In this document: one piece after another, positions 48,131-59,919 of the stretch
Layout of the letters: every line of letters begins with the position of its first letter
Numbering within the stretch: position 1 is the first letter of the stretch
Source: Deinandra increscens subsp. villosa
Taxonomy: Eukaryota > Streptophyta > Magnoliopsida > Asterales > Asteraceae
Assembly (NCBI GenBank): GCA_039602395.1
Contig: JBCNJP010000007.1
Location: 119,880,957-119,944,956 of the forward strand
DNA: 64,000 bases
Direction of reading: 5' to 3'
Notes under the pieces: generated by a model
Databases searched by the model: none
Told to the model about the DNA's origin: nothing
The model's input: only the letters and a program-made list of their open reading frames with translations
Made by a program: the position numbers and the translations under genes

Positions 48131-48546
48131 CCAAAAACATATCTTGGGTCATGTAAATACTAAGGATCAACGGATCATTATTTATTGATAAAACCGTTTT
48201 AAAAGAGCTTCTTTTTAGGATATGTTGGTGTCTTGTAAATGTGTTTATTTACGTCACTTAACGAGGGAAAGGGAAGAAAATATAAAATATTCGTGTTTTT
48301 GAGTTTCATTTAAGGAAGGAAAGAGAAGTAAACAAAAAAATATATATATATTGTGTTTTCGAGTTTCACTTAAGAAAGAAAGTGGAGGGAAAGTTAGACC
48401 ATTTTCTAATGTTTTTATTTCCTTCCGATTTGAGTGGATTTGGAAGGAAATGAATCACTCTCCTTCTCATCATTTCTCTTCCTTTCATCTCATTTATTTT
48501 CTTTCCGCTCCTTAAGTAAACTCGGGAACACAACGTTAGTCTTATA
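48131..48546. other. Spacer upstream of the eS28 gene
   Basis: A/T- and purine-rich sequence with GGAAGGAAA / TTTCCTTCC words that partly fold back (48310-48530), and a repeated GAGTTTCA(C/T)TTAAG(G/A)AAG word (48302, 48361). It may be an eroded MITE; ends could not be set. Confidence 0.4.
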
Positions 48547-48554
48547 GTTGACAT

Positions 48555-49604
48555 CAGTGGCGAACCTAGGGCATAGCCTAAGGGTTAGTCCGACACCCAT
48601 GAATTTTTTTAGCGGTGTAGTATATATCCGAGTTTTCCTGAACCTAACCCCAAGAAATTTGATCACCGACCCCCATAATAAAGAAGAAAGCTCCAACAGA
48701 GAAGAATATTAAAGAGGATTTAATTATTTAAACACCTGATAAAGAAGAAAGCTTCAGAAGCTCTAATGGAAAATGAAGAAGATGAACATTAAAGAAAAGA
48801 AAAAGAAAAAAAAAGAGATAGTGATAGACTGATAGCTTAGGAAAAAGTAACTTTGTCACAGTAAAAATGATATCTTGGGTAAAAAAAAGTTTGTCATATT
48901 TTTATTTAACCTAGAGTTATACTAAAAGTAGATAATATGAATACATTTTACTTTACCCTCTATAATTAAAGTAAAGTCACCAAATAAATTTTCTACATTA
49001 TTTTATTTTTTATTAAGTACTTTACTTGTCATATAAGGTGATTTGTATTCTATTAATACACATATTATGCTATAATTATAACTTTTAATTAAATTTTAAA
49101 AGATATATATATATATATATATATATATACGTGAATAACATTTTTTACAGTTTTAAGATGTCTTTTTAAAAAGATAACATGATAAAAATAACTTATCAAG
49201 TATTATACCCTTTTTCAAATCTTTAAAATATTAGTAATTATGAATGATAAAAAGAGTCTAAGAAAAGTTAATTTCATATACCCGGTAAATGTGAAACTAT
49301 TCTATTATGATCCTAGGAAAAAAGCTCTGATTTCGCTACTGATTACTCATAATAAAGCCCAAAACCAAAACCCAACTTAAGTTTCTATAACAGTCGACAA
49401 CTCGGCACGCAATAATATAATTCGTTCTCAAAAAATGATAACCGTAGAGCAACTTATTTTTTATAAATTTTGTTTCATTTTTTTCTTATGTGACCCGACC
49501 CGACTAGACTTGTATCGGCAATTTTTTTTTTAATATTTACCGATAAATAATGGATTCTTAAAAAATTCCGACCCCCATGAAAAAAAAATATGGGTTCGCC
49601 ACTG
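48555..49604. mobile_element. hAT-type element, 1050 bp, 8-bp duplication GTTGACAT
   Basis: Termini CAGTGGCGAACCTAGGG and the inverse TGGGTTCGCCACTG, flanked by GTTGACAT on both sides (48547-48554 and 49605-49612). The interior is AT-rich without transposase, so it is a non-autonomous deletion derivative. A repeated word GATAAAGAAGAAAGCT occurs near 48676 and 48738. Confidence 0.9.
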
Positions 49605-49612
49605 GTTGACAT

Positions 49613-50343
49613 GAATATGGATTAGGAACGAAGGCACTACTGAATGAGTACATGGGTGATTACATGTTTACCAGACTTGATGCAAAAGACGATTATTGGA
49701 CCTTACTATTCATATGTTCTCATTTGAAGGGAATAAACCCCTTTTATAGACAACACACTAAGATTCCCTATGAAAGATTCTCTCACAAGGAGCGACATAG
49801 AGTACCCCCGATGGATGAAATCGAATAAAATGATCCTCCTCAAAGGAACGAGGAACGAGCCAGGTGTACACTTTTATTGCAAGATCCAAGAGAACTACAA
49901 GCATCCACAATAATATGAAATATCATCTCATGACGGATGCGAGAAAATAATATTAAACTGACTCTATGATGGTGTAACAAAACAAAACTCAAAAGAGATA
50001 GATCAAGGTCATGAAGACCATGTCTCAATTAACGCCATTGGGGTATCACTTCATTATGTTTAATGCAGTGCCACACGAACGACATGAAACCACGTAATTC
50101 TAGCATAAATGTAGACTAAGGTACTTGATGAGATATCTTTGTCCCGCACCTTTGGTGTAGTGGACATTGTGAGGGTTTGAGACCTGGATCATGTCAAGTT
50201 TCTATCAGTTACTAAGTTGAGTGATGGACTGATATACGAGCTGTCCTATAAGTATGTGTATGTCTTTGGTCTCACTTGGATTTAGAGATGATCGAGTTGG
50301 TAGTTAAACCCCAACCGAAATTTAAGAAAAAGATTAAAAAAAA
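49613..50343. other. Probable retroelement remnant left of the MULE
   Basis: No coding frame survives. The style (ACCTGGATCATGTCAAG, GATGGACTGATATACGAGCT) is reminiscent of the untranslated 3' portion of Asteraceae Copia elements, and the sequence right of the MULE (54447 on) looks like a continuation. This is a judgement by style. Confidence 0.35.
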
Positions 50344-50687
50344 GGGTTATTGGCTTGTATTAATCCCAACTATCACGTATTGGCCGATAACACTCCCAAC
50401 TTTACCCCTTCCATCTGCCACCACGAACTATCATTATATTTGCCTCCATCACTCCCTCCGTTAAATTTACTTAACCCCGTTAAAAAAAAGCTTACGTGGC
50501 AACGACGTGGCATAATTTTTTAAATGAAATTAAAAAAAGACCACGTATTGAACCCTTTACCTTTTCCCCCTTTTTACCGTATTTAACCCTTTTATTTAGC
50601 CCCTCCTATGAACCCTAATTTCTAAATCCCTCTCCCCCATCATCGTCTTCAACAAAAATCAGTTTCCCCCATCATCGTCTTCAACAA

Positions 50688-51185
50688 ATGAGTCGTTCCT
50701 CGTCATATGGTTCTACAGGCGAGTCAAAATGTCAACTTATAAAGATTGATATCAGCGGAAGCCTCTATTGCCACCATGATTTGCCTGCTGTTCGTCGAGT
50801 TGCTGGAAGGAATAGTGCTCGAATGGGAGATGAGTTTTATGGGTGTCCTCTATGGCCGGTAATTTATTCTTGCTCCCGATTCTTTCTTGATCTATTAAAC
50901 TTGTAAAGTTGAAACCTTTTCTTGCTTCTCTTTTTTAATTTTCAGATTAGGCATTGCAATTTCTTCATTTGGAAATCCGAGTTTGACAAAATTTGGAAAA
51001 TGGAAGATCTAATGCGTATAGAGTGTTTGCAGCAAGAGATAAAGAAACTGAAAGATGAGATTCGAATGAATAATTCAAAGTGGAAGATTGAGTTCAAATC
51101 AATTTGTGTTATGGTCCTTGTACTAACTGTTTTGTGGAATCTTTTGCTTGAGTCTATGTATGAAACTCAGTTTGTATCAAAGTAA
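50688..51185 (+). CDS. GRF zinc-finger protein with C-terminal membrane segment, 136 aa
   Basis: Exons 50688-50858 and 50946-51185 join in frame (CCG / ATT) with GT-AG borders. Residues about 26-70 form a GRF-type zinc finger: YCHHDLPAVRRVAGRNSARM, GDEFYGCPLWP, IRHCNFFIW. A charged coiled coil follows (IECLQQEIKKLKDEIRMNN) and then a hydrophobic segment ICVMVLVLTVLWNLL, predicted to span a membrane. Small GRF-coiled-coil-TM proteins are frequent in plant genomes, function unknown. Here it lies just inside a MULE terminus and its promoter would be in the terminal repeat, so it is probably element-encoded. The frame is intact. The ATG at 50688 is the first in frame. Confidence 0.8.
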
Positions 51186-51851
51186 TGTATGAAAATCGTT
51201 TGGTGGAATGTAATGCTTGTTTTAGTAATGAATTAGTTATCATTTTGTATCATATTTGACAAAAATGAGTGAATAAGTGCATACCAATTTTACTCCTATC
51301 ATATTTGACCAAAATGAGTCAATAATTGAATACCAAATATACCAAACACTTCCTGCCATATTTGGGAGTATACGAATTGCATATTTGAGAATCTGCTGCT
51401 ACTGTCAAAACAAAACAAAAAAGGACCCAAACAAAAAAGACCAAATGGTCCCTGCTGCTATTGTCAAAACAAAACAAAAAGGACCCAAACAAAATTTACC
51501 ACAAGGTTCCTGCTGCTGCTACACTCATCTAGAAAATAGGGAAAAAAAACCACAAGTTGCTACACAATTTACCATAAGCTGCTGCTACTCTAAAAAAATA
51601 CCACAAGCTGTTGCTGCTACTGTCATGCAAAAAATATCCAAAACATCCAAAAAAAGCCGTAAGCATACTGTTGCTGCTGTTGTCACATACCATTAACAAA
51701 AATAAACCATTAAAATGACTAAAATGGTTCACATACCATTACAAAATAAACCAAAAGAAACCACAAATGGTTCAAAGTGCTAACCATTACATCAGATTAT
51801 CAAAAAACCATCCTAAACCATAAAAAGAGAACACATTGATAAACTTTTTGA
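51186..51851. other. Intergenic centre of the MULE
   Basis: Between the two convergent genes lie repeated CTGCTGCTACTGTCAAAACA and AAAAGGACCCAAACAAAA words (51390-51680). The plus-strand open frame 51277-51696 is a translation of this repeat and has no domain. Likely 3' UTR sequence of both genes. Confidence 0.55.
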
Positions 51852-54445
51852 CTAAGACCTACCCCTACCCCTGCCCCTACCCCTACCCCTACCTCTACCC
51901 CTACTTGCACTTGTTGCATCCTGAGTATTAGCTCCACTTGTTGCATCTTGAGTATTAGCTCCACTTGTTGCATCCTGAGTATTAGTATTCTTTGGCCTCC
52001 CTCTACCCCTTTTAGTTCCAACTGCAGTTGAGGATGATTGAGCCATGGATGGGCATTTTCTTTTGTTGTGATCCTTGCCTTTGCAAACACTACAAGTCAT
52101 TTGAACACCATGTTTTGTAAGTTTACCCGGTTTTTTTGGATCTTCATGGGGATCTCTTTTTCTGTTTTTCTTGGGCCTTCCAGGAGCAGCCTTGATAGGA
52201 GGTGGGTTCAAAGGCATGGTGATGCTAGGCCAAAACCTTTGACTAGCCATGGGAGGTATTGAATACTCATAAGCTTTTAGGTAGGCCTCTTTAAAGTAAC
52301 AAGCATCAACATATTTCTCTGCATTATGACCTATAAATCCAGCAACTGCACAAACATGTCTACATGGGGTTCCTCTAAGTTCCCATTTTCTGCAACTGCA
52401 TGTGTTCTTGACCAAGTCTACTACAACCTCATCTGCAAGGTCTTTAACTTGAAATAACTGCAATGATGATTGAAAGACTTCTCATTTAGTATACACAAAC
52501 ATAATTTACATAGTATCTAATTTGAAATACCTGATTTGATGATGGTGATACTTCACATTGGCTAGCTCTTTCTTTTGACTTGTCAACTTTAAATTGAATC
52601 CTTGGACATATAACGACATCTTTCTCCAACATCTGTGTGCGCTTTTCAGTTAGCCTGGTCATTATTGCAACTCGGATGTCTTCTAACATGTGGATTATAT
52701 GCTTTGATCTTGAATGAACTATGTATCCATTGAAGGTTTCTGCCATATTGTTGACTATGACATCACATTTGGTATGTGTGTCAAGAAAACATCTAGCAAA
52801 GCATTTTGGATTCTGTTTTAAGAATGCCTCTGCTGCATCAGTTGAGATTTGTTTCATTTCTTCAATTGCTTGATTAAAGTCAGCCTCACAATATGCCCTT
52901 ACTGCTTTCCAGAATACACCTTTGAGATCTTCACCTTTGAATGTCTTGTGCCAATTAGCATAAATATGCCTTGCACAATTTCTGTGTTCAACATTTTTCC
53001 AAACCAAGGAAACAGCATTTAGTAATCCATGAAAATTGACATATATTAGTTTAATAATGTAAGACAAAAAGTAAGATTAACAAAGTAATGTTTACCTTTT
53101 GTTGATCAGATATCAATGTCCATCCCTTTCCACCATCAGTTATCCCTAAACATGATTGTAATTGACACATGAACCATTCCCAACTATCATTATTCTCCCC
53201 TTCTACAACTGCCCAGGCTAAAGGAAACATTTGTTCATTTGCATCTCTCCCTACAGCAGTCAGTAACATACATCCCAGAAAGGTTTTCAGAAAGCAACCA
53301 TCAAGACACAAAACCCTTCTACAACCTGCCAAAAACCCTTTCCTAACACCTTCAAAACAAACAAAAAGTCTAAAGAATGTATCACAAGAGGATGGATCTG
53401 CTGGTGGGGCTGTTATAAGGTTAAAAGTTGAATTAGGATTTGCATCTCTGAGAGCAGCCATGTATGCTCCAATTTTGCTATAATGATCCTTCATTGAGCC
53501 ATGTAGTTTTCTATGTGCTGAAGCTTTGGCCTTGTATGCAAGCCATTTGTTAATAAGAACTTTATATTTCTCTTTAACTGCTAGTTGTATCTCTTTGGCG
53601 GACCAGTTTGGCTTGGCCTTAAACATTGGTAAGAACTCAGTTGAAATGAAACTAGCAGACAATTGCCTATTCTTAGACATATTCCTCTGGCAAGTGTGCT
53701 TGTTTATCACTGATTTAACCATGTAACACTCCTTACCCTTGTGAAATGAACACATCAAACTAAAAGGGCACCCTTTCACACATTTGACACCAATCCTACC
53801 CTGCCTTTTTTTATCACTCTTAGCAATGTAAAGATTCTTACCATTAGCTACTGCAAAATTTCTAACAGCTAACTTGAAGGATTCCCTTGAAGGAAACCTT
53901 ATTCCAACAACCCAAGTGAAATTTTTCCAATCAGTTTCGTTGTTTATACATGGTATATTTTCCTTATACTTAGTACCTCTGATGTCATCTTCTTCACTTT
54001 CACCGGGTGTGTAAACATCACCATCAGATTCTTCATAGCTACTATAGGCTTCAATTGGATTACCTTGTTGCTCAACAGATTTTTTTATACCAAGTGAATC
54101 ACCTTGTTGGTCAACAGATTCTTTTAGACAGTTTTCAAGTAAGGTATGTTTAAAGAGTAGATCTTGAACATGAACTTTCTTTAAGGCTTCCACTGATTGG
54201 ATCCTCTCATCGTCATCTCTATCTGAACCATCAATGTCTTCCTCATCATAACTTTCCTCATCAGATTCAGTATCTTCTCCATCTGAACCACTGTGAACCG
54301 AATCACTATTTTCACTGTTCTCCTGATCTGAGATTTGAGCTACTACAGGTTTAAGTATTGGTGGTGGTGAAGCCACACTTTTCCTTGCTGTGAACTTAGT
54401 ATACCTCCTACTCAGTTGACTGGAGATCCCAAGATCTGAGTTCAA
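51852..54445 (-). pseudogene. MURA transposase, nearly complete but with a lost splice acceptor
   Basis: Exons (minus): up to 54445 down to 53096, 53028-52531 and 52457-51852, about 817 codons in total. Domains in order: acidic N-terminal region, MuDR DNA-binding domain (FPSRESFKLAVRNFAVANG, KCVKGCPFSLMCSF), DDE core (CLDGCFLKTFLGCMLLTAVG; WTLISDQQK; NMAETFNGYI), SWIM zinc finger (CSCRKWELRGTPCRHVCAV), CCHC-like knuckle (CSVCKGKDHNKRKCP) and a C-terminus of three NTQDATSGA-type repeats plus an Arg-Gly run. The second intron is normal. The first has GTAAAC at its donor, but where AG should precede GGATTACTAAATG the minus strand reads AT (53030-53029), and the short intron contains no other AG. 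Retention would stop the protein after the second catalytic Asp. The first residues are also cut at 54445. Confidence 0.85.
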
Positions 54446-54446
54446 T

Positions 54447-54971
54447 AGGACAACCTAATTGTATGAACTAGTGAGGTCACTGTGGGGGAAAGAATTGATA
54501 ACTCCACGCACTTTAAGAAGGGGATGTATAATTGGAATCGATACATCTCCTAGTCCATTCCTAAAAGTGACAAGTACGAGGTTAAGCCTATGGCTTTTAA
54601 TGATTCAGCTGAGGCAGCCACACGTGGTGAATCACCTATGTGAGAGAGAAGTGGGGTCGCTTCGAAGGGTATTGAGAGGGGCACAATACCTAAGAGCTCT
54701 CGCAGAACAAGGCTAATGTTCATGACCATAACGAACATAACTATGAGGACTTGATGTTGTCAAGGAGACTCTTGTGTGAAGCACATTGTCGCCTACACAA
54801 ACGGCAAACGAGTTCAAAGGCATCACCGCCTACTCAGAGCCAGTAGACTAAGTGTGTTTCATGAGCGAAGGTTCAAAGGGTAACACCTACCTATCGTATG
54901 CAAGATTCAACTGTTGAAATTCGATCGGGATTAAGTTACTTCTGAGATCAACCTTCATTCATGTGGGGGAT
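54447..54971 (+). mobile_element. Copia 3' untranslated region and polypurine tract
   Basis: Non-coding sequence directly before an LTR, ending in the purine tract GTGGGGGAT at 54963-54971. This is the usual end of a Copia internal region. Its upstream coding part is not in the window, being replaced by the MULE. Confidence 0.6.
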
Positions 54972-55816
54972 TGTTGGAAAATGTGTGTGAATGAGATGTT
55001 TATCTCAAAAGAATTTTTGTTCAAGTTTGGAAAAATGTGATGAGCTATCCCACATTGGTGTGGGAACAAAAGGGTAATTGGTTTATAAGGATAAACCTCA
55101 AAGGCTTTGACATCACTTGTGTCATGTTTTACTCTAGCTCATACCCTCGCGCAGGGGGGGGGGGGTGCGAAAAATGGGGATTCGGGTTGAAATTCTAAAC
55201 TCGTACCCGCGCGACCTGCGGACACGAATGCAGCTCCGAAACATGGGTCCGAGGGCGACACGTTTTTTCTAATTTTCGAACCATTTTTTGAGATGATTCT
55301 AGAAATGACTTTTGGCTTTCCAAACCTGATCATTCATTACGGATTAATGGACATAAATCGATCATTCATTACTGGTTAATGATGTTCACTTCGTATGCCC
55401 AGTTTACGTGTATAAATACACAGGTTTAGAGAAAAAGAACACACAGAAAAACTACATTTCCAACGTCGTGCTGCTGCTGTTGATCTCCGTCTACAACTTC
55501 ATTCCGGTCTCGTTTCAGGCAAGTATTCTCGTCTGGCTGTACACACAGTTTTGAACCGGTGTAGCCTGGGAACAGACGTCGAATCTGTTTAAGGGAATTG
55601 TGTCAAACACAAGCCCGGTTCCTCTCGTTTTTCCTTTGTCTGTGTTTTTCTGGTTTTGCAGGAACATAGATTGCTGCTGTTCGTGATCATATTTCTGTGG
55701 TGTTTTCGTTACTACTCTATCTCCTTGTATTTGTTCATTATTGTTTCTGTATTGTAATTAAACGATTGGTCGAATCGTTATTAACGATTGTTCTAATCGT
55801 TATCAAATTTCCAACA
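54972..55816 (+). mobile_element. Copia 3' LTR, 845 bp
   Basis: Starts TGTTGGAAAATGTGTGTG and ends CAAATTTCCAACA, giving TGTTGG...CCAACA termini. A TATA box (GTATAAATACAC, about 55409) lies in the middle with a likely transcription start 30 bp later. A run of about 10 G at 55156. The TSD cannot be checked because the 5' end of the element is absent. Confidence 0.8.
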
Positions 55817-56219
55817 TTTAGCACCGTTAGTACCTTTTTTACTTATTTTTGTTAATAGTAAATACTTTTGTGTACAAAAATTTAAGTACTTAACAAAAGT
55901 AGAAAATAAAAATCAACATTACCTTAAAATCATGCAGTCTTGAATCAAGAGAGGTAGTACTTGAAGTGCATAATTTAAAACTTGAAATCTTATCGAATTG
56001 TACATAATTTAAAACTTGAACTCTTATTGAACACCCGAAAAGCCCCTTTACATTAAGAAACTCAGGGAAATAAATGAAGTTGTTCCCATCAGCGTCAACC
56101 AAGCATTAGTCTCGTTGAACCTCGGTGTCTCGAACAGTTGTTCGACATACCACTCAGGTATATCTGAATTCAGTTTTAATTTAGATATTATCATATCAAG
56201 ATATAATTGTTATATTTAA
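55817..56219. other. Spacer
   Basis: Short AT-rich stretch between the Copia LTR and the Pack-MULE-like element. The words ATAATTTAAAACTTGAA occur twice (about 55967 and 56006). No gene. Confidence 0.4.
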
Positions 56220-57298
56220 GGAAAAATGGATTTTAATAATCCTACATATTCTTATTTGGCGCATAATAATCCCTAGTAATTTTTTGGCCAAAAACGGTCC
56301 TACCTTATCACCCCGTTATTTCTAATAGTCTTTCCGTTAAAAAAAACTAACAACGTTAACGTGAAGGACTAATAATGTCATTATCGAAACTTATTTTATT
56401 TAAATAAACTTCAAGGGTAAATAATGTAAGTTCCATAAAGTTGATTTAAATAATAATATCCAAACACCCGCTTTCTCAAACGAGCCTCTTGCTCTTGCGA
56501 ACCTGGCCGACGACTCCAGCCAACCACATGGCCGGCCACCTTAGATCAACGACGACCTTTGGCAGCCACTAGCTCGCCGAAAAAGGTTCTTCTCCAAAAA
56601 TTTCGATCTAAACATAACCCAAATCGGGTTTCTTAACGGCATTCGAAGAGATTCACGCCAGGGGTTGGTGACGGGCTCAGAGCCGCCACCCGCAACCTAT
56701 GTGATGTCACAAGACCATCGCTGCTATCGTGAGTTGCTGTGACTGGCCGGAATCGCGGCTCAAACGGGACCGCCACCGTTGATTGGGTTCGAACGGGAGA
56801 GGGATGGGGTTGACTTGGACACGGAGCCTGGAGAAAGGGCCAGGCCGAAGGACGACGGGGGCAGGGGAGGGTCGGAGGTTCGACGGTCGCAGCTGGAGTG
56901 GTTTGCAGGTCGCCAGTGTTTAATAAAAGGTAGGGATGATGGGTCTCGGGTGCTCGAACGGAGACGGGGAGGGACTGTTGCTGGACGGAGAAGAAGAGGA
57001 AGAAGGGGTTTGTGCCGTGAAATACGAACAGAGGCGGAAGGGGGTGTTTGGACAATTTCTTAAAACCAAGTTTATTTAAAGACAATATTGGTCCTCCATG
57101 TTTATTTAAATGTAAACAAGTTTTGACAATGACATGATTGGTCCTCCACATCAGTAGACACTAACGGTGTTAGTTTTTTTAACGAAAATACCTTAGAAAT
57201 AACAGGGTGATAAGGTAGGACCGTTTTTGGCCAAAAAATTACTAGGGATTATTATAAGCCAAATAAAAATATGTAGGATTATTAAAATCCATTTTTCC
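56220..57298. mobile_element. Pack-MULE-like element, 1079 bp, 9-bp duplication TATATTTAA
   Basis: Termini GGAAAAATGGATTTTAATAA and the inverse TTATTAAAATCC...TTTTTCC, pairing over about 150 bp; TATATTTAA on both sides (56211-56219 and 57299-57307). The interior (56470-57060) is GC-rich and gene-like (CGAACCTGGCCGACGACTCC; CGAAGGACGACGGGGGCAGG). Open frames there (56633-57151 minus, 56779-57063 plus) share no recognised domain, so the captured gene is unknown. Confidence 0.85.
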
Positions 57299-59800
57299 TA
57301 TATTTAATTATCACAATTATATCTGATTTTTGTTATTTATGTATTTAAATATATATACAGTTTATATATATAAATTTAAAATATCTAGTGTTTGCGTTGT
57401 CGGTGATTAGATCATGTTGTTTTAACTGTCACTGGTTTTTCGCTTTTTAAAGCTTATATTGCTTTCGCTACTCTGATGTAATTAACATGCTTAATAAACC
57501 AAAACCATATTTGATAAAATATAGTTAACAAACGAGTTTTAATAAAACTAAAATTACTATCCGGTAACCCGAATACCACTGGCAAATCCCAATAGTGGTA
57601 TCAGAGCCTTAATCACCACATGTAAATCTAGACCGTTTATGTTTTTAACCGGTAGAATTCGGAAACAGGGGATAAAACCCGAAAATTAAGAATTATTTGT
57701 TTAATTAATTATTTATTAATTATAGTTAATTGCATCTTTTAATGTTTTGGTCAAATTTTTTCCACGAAAATAATGCAATTTTATTGTTCGATGGTTTTTA
57801 TTATTTATGTGTATTCTACTCGACCTAATTTTATAAATTACATGTATGATTGGTTTTTCTATTTTGGTTTTTGCCAAATTGTAATAGATTAGGTTTTTGG
57901 TATTGTCCCACTATTCTGGGTTCATGGTTGTAAATATATTTAGGATTTCTTTTCCAAGTTTAATTCTATTTAAGGAAAGTTCTCTGATTTAGCACGCTTC
58001 CCAATTTTAGCAAGTCCCTATTTCGACTCGCAAAATGGAAACTTTTCCGATTTAGCAAGTTTCCATTTTGGATAGTTCCTATCTCGGCACGAGTATTTAG
58101 TTTTGGTGACTTTCTCGGTTTAGAAAGTTTCCATTTTGGAAAGTTTTTTATTTCGTCTTGTGTCTCCAACTTTGGTAACTTTCCTGTTTTGGCAAGTTAC
58201 CCAATTTGGCAAGTTTCCAGAAATTGCAACCTTCCTAATTTGGTAAGTTCCCCAAAGCAGTATTTTTCAACTCAAAAACCAAGAAATTCCAATCAAGTTC
58301 AAGAGACGTCTTGAAGTCACTAGAAGATTTCCTTTCTTGTCGTTGTTTTTAACTTTGTCCCTGAGACCTTATTTGGTATTGCTAAAGGGCTCTAGCAATA
58401 CCAAAGCCCTTTTTGGCCGAATACATGTTTATGATGTTTGTTTTGATTGCTGGTATTGAAATTGATTTTTCATATCAGCTAAAACCTTAAACTGTTTTAA
58501 AGCAGTTAAAACTATTTTAAAAATCAAATGATAAATAGTTCTGAAACTAGATTATTTCACAACTCTATAAAGAAATAAATAACCATAATAGAGTTTTCAA
58601 AATTCATTTTAAAACTCTAATAGGCTTGTTTGCTTGATTGGTTATGCATGTCTCACGACAACTTAGCCATTAATTAATTAGGTTACCTAATTGGACTGTC
58701 CCTAGAGAAGATAGGGTTTTCGTTTTATTAAAACGTTCACGATTAAAATCTTGACTTAATAAACCCTATTTGGTAAGTCTTAAAACTAATAGTTTATGGC
58801 AATTCAAAAATCCAGTCATACTTGGAACATATTTACTGTAACATCAGTGTTGGAGTCTTCAACACCAAACTTGGTGCGTAGGGTATCTTCCGAGGTGGAG
58901 GTATTGGAGTTTTTAACACCATACCTTGCACAATGACAATTTAGGACGAGTATTGCTTTCTTTATAAAACACTTTAGTATTGTAGTCTTCAACACCGTAC
59001 TATACGTGGTTTGTAAATAAAGTGGACATAGAGAGGCTAAACGTATCATCGTAGTACTCTTGACCACTACTGAGCCTCATAACGGGTATTGTGACTGTTT
59101 TTCACAATTGACACTCGTTGTCTATCCACTTACCCAATTGCTATTGATTGCATGCTACAACTGCCTTTAGTAATTGACTAACTGGAATCTTATCCTTTCA
59201 GTTAAATCTTACCATAATTGAATTTGGGCTAAACATCGAAAATACTAAAATGAATTTGTCTAAATGTTTCGGATGGCTAATAATCAAAATAATAACGACT
59301 CTTTCCAACTCAAGTCTCTTCTCGAGAAGGAGAAACTTGATAACATCAATTTTCTTGAATGGCACCACAATATTAGGATTGTGCTCAAAATGGCCAACAA
59401 ACTCCACATACTTGATGAGGAGGTCCCTGCTAATCCAGGCAGCATACACCAATGTTGCTCGACAGGCACATGAGCAACTGAGAAAGGATGCCACCCAAGT
59501 ATCCTACCTTATGTTGGCCACCATGTCTTCTGAATTGCAGAAGAACATGGAAGACCTGAGGGCTTTTCAAATGATTGGTGAGTTAAGAGGCATGTTTGAA
59601 ACACAAGCCCGACATGAGCGTTATGAGATCGTTACACGACTCATTTCCGGCAAGATGTAGGAAGGAAATCCTGCCAGCCCTCACGTGGTCAAGATAAAGT
59701 CGTACATTGACCGACTAGAGATGCTCCAGTATGTCATTCCTCCTGAAATGGCAATGAACCCAATCCTCCAATCTCTTTCTAGTTTATTCATATGAACTGT
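57299..59800 (+). mobile_element. Truncated Copia element: LTR end, primer-binding site, leader, gag relic
   Basis: An LTR end (AAATCCCAATA at 57584-57594, a changed CCCAACA) is followed by GTGGTATCAGAGCC, the Met-tRNA primer-binding site. A leader of about 1.7 kb with AAGTTTCC / GCAAGTTTCC repeats (57960-58250) precedes a gag fragment. The LTR start was not found. Nothing of protease, integrase or reverse transcriptase follows before 59800; a second LTR may begin TGTTGGGTTTTACAG at about 59799. Confidence 0.65.
59273..59660 (+). pseudogene. Copia gag relic with frameshift
   Basis: From the ATG at 59273 the frame reads MANNQNNNDSFQLKSLLEKE, KLDNINFLEWHHNIRIVL, MANKLHILDEEVPAN, the start of a UBN2-type Gag. 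It is then shifted: the rest (AAYTNVARQAHEQLRKDATQ, VSYLMLATMSSELQKNMEDL, GMFETQARHERYEIVTRLIS) lies in another frame and meets a stop at 59658. A short tail to about 59790 has Gag-like VKIKSYIDRLEML. Dead copy. Confidence 0.75.
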
Positions 59801-59919
59801 TGGGTTTTACAGAGGGTATCCAGGTTGCCCGTTAAGTATTTATTACCGGCTAAATTTACGGGTTAATTATTCAAAGTTAATTACGCAGCGGAAAACACTA
59901 CGTCAAAATTCACCTTTGG

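Larger units (their letters stand above)
50344..54445. mobile_element. MULE carrying convergent GRF-type and MURA genes; right end missing
   Basis: The left terminus starts GGGTTATTGGCTTGTATTAA at 50344 and continues with words shared with the MITE at 62977 (AACTATCAC, TTGGCC, ATAACACTCCCAACT, CACTCCCTCC, CTTACGTGG). Inside, a GRF-type gene points right (50688-51185) and a MURA transposase gene points left (to 51852), meeting tail to tail, an arrangement like maize MuDR. No inverse terminus (CAATAACCC) occurs near 54445, where the MURA frame is cut and a Copia 3' region begins, so the right end was lost by deletion or recombination. Confidence 0.7.

Noticed and set aside
51277..51696. 139-codon open frame next to the GRF gene
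   Set aside because: Low-complexity translation of CTGCTGCTAC / ACCCAAACAAAA repeats; no domain.
59799..59895. TGTTGGGTTTTACAG as a definite LTR start
   Set aside because: Only about 97 bp follow before the CACTA terminus and no matching LTR end was found, so it is mentioned only as a possibility.
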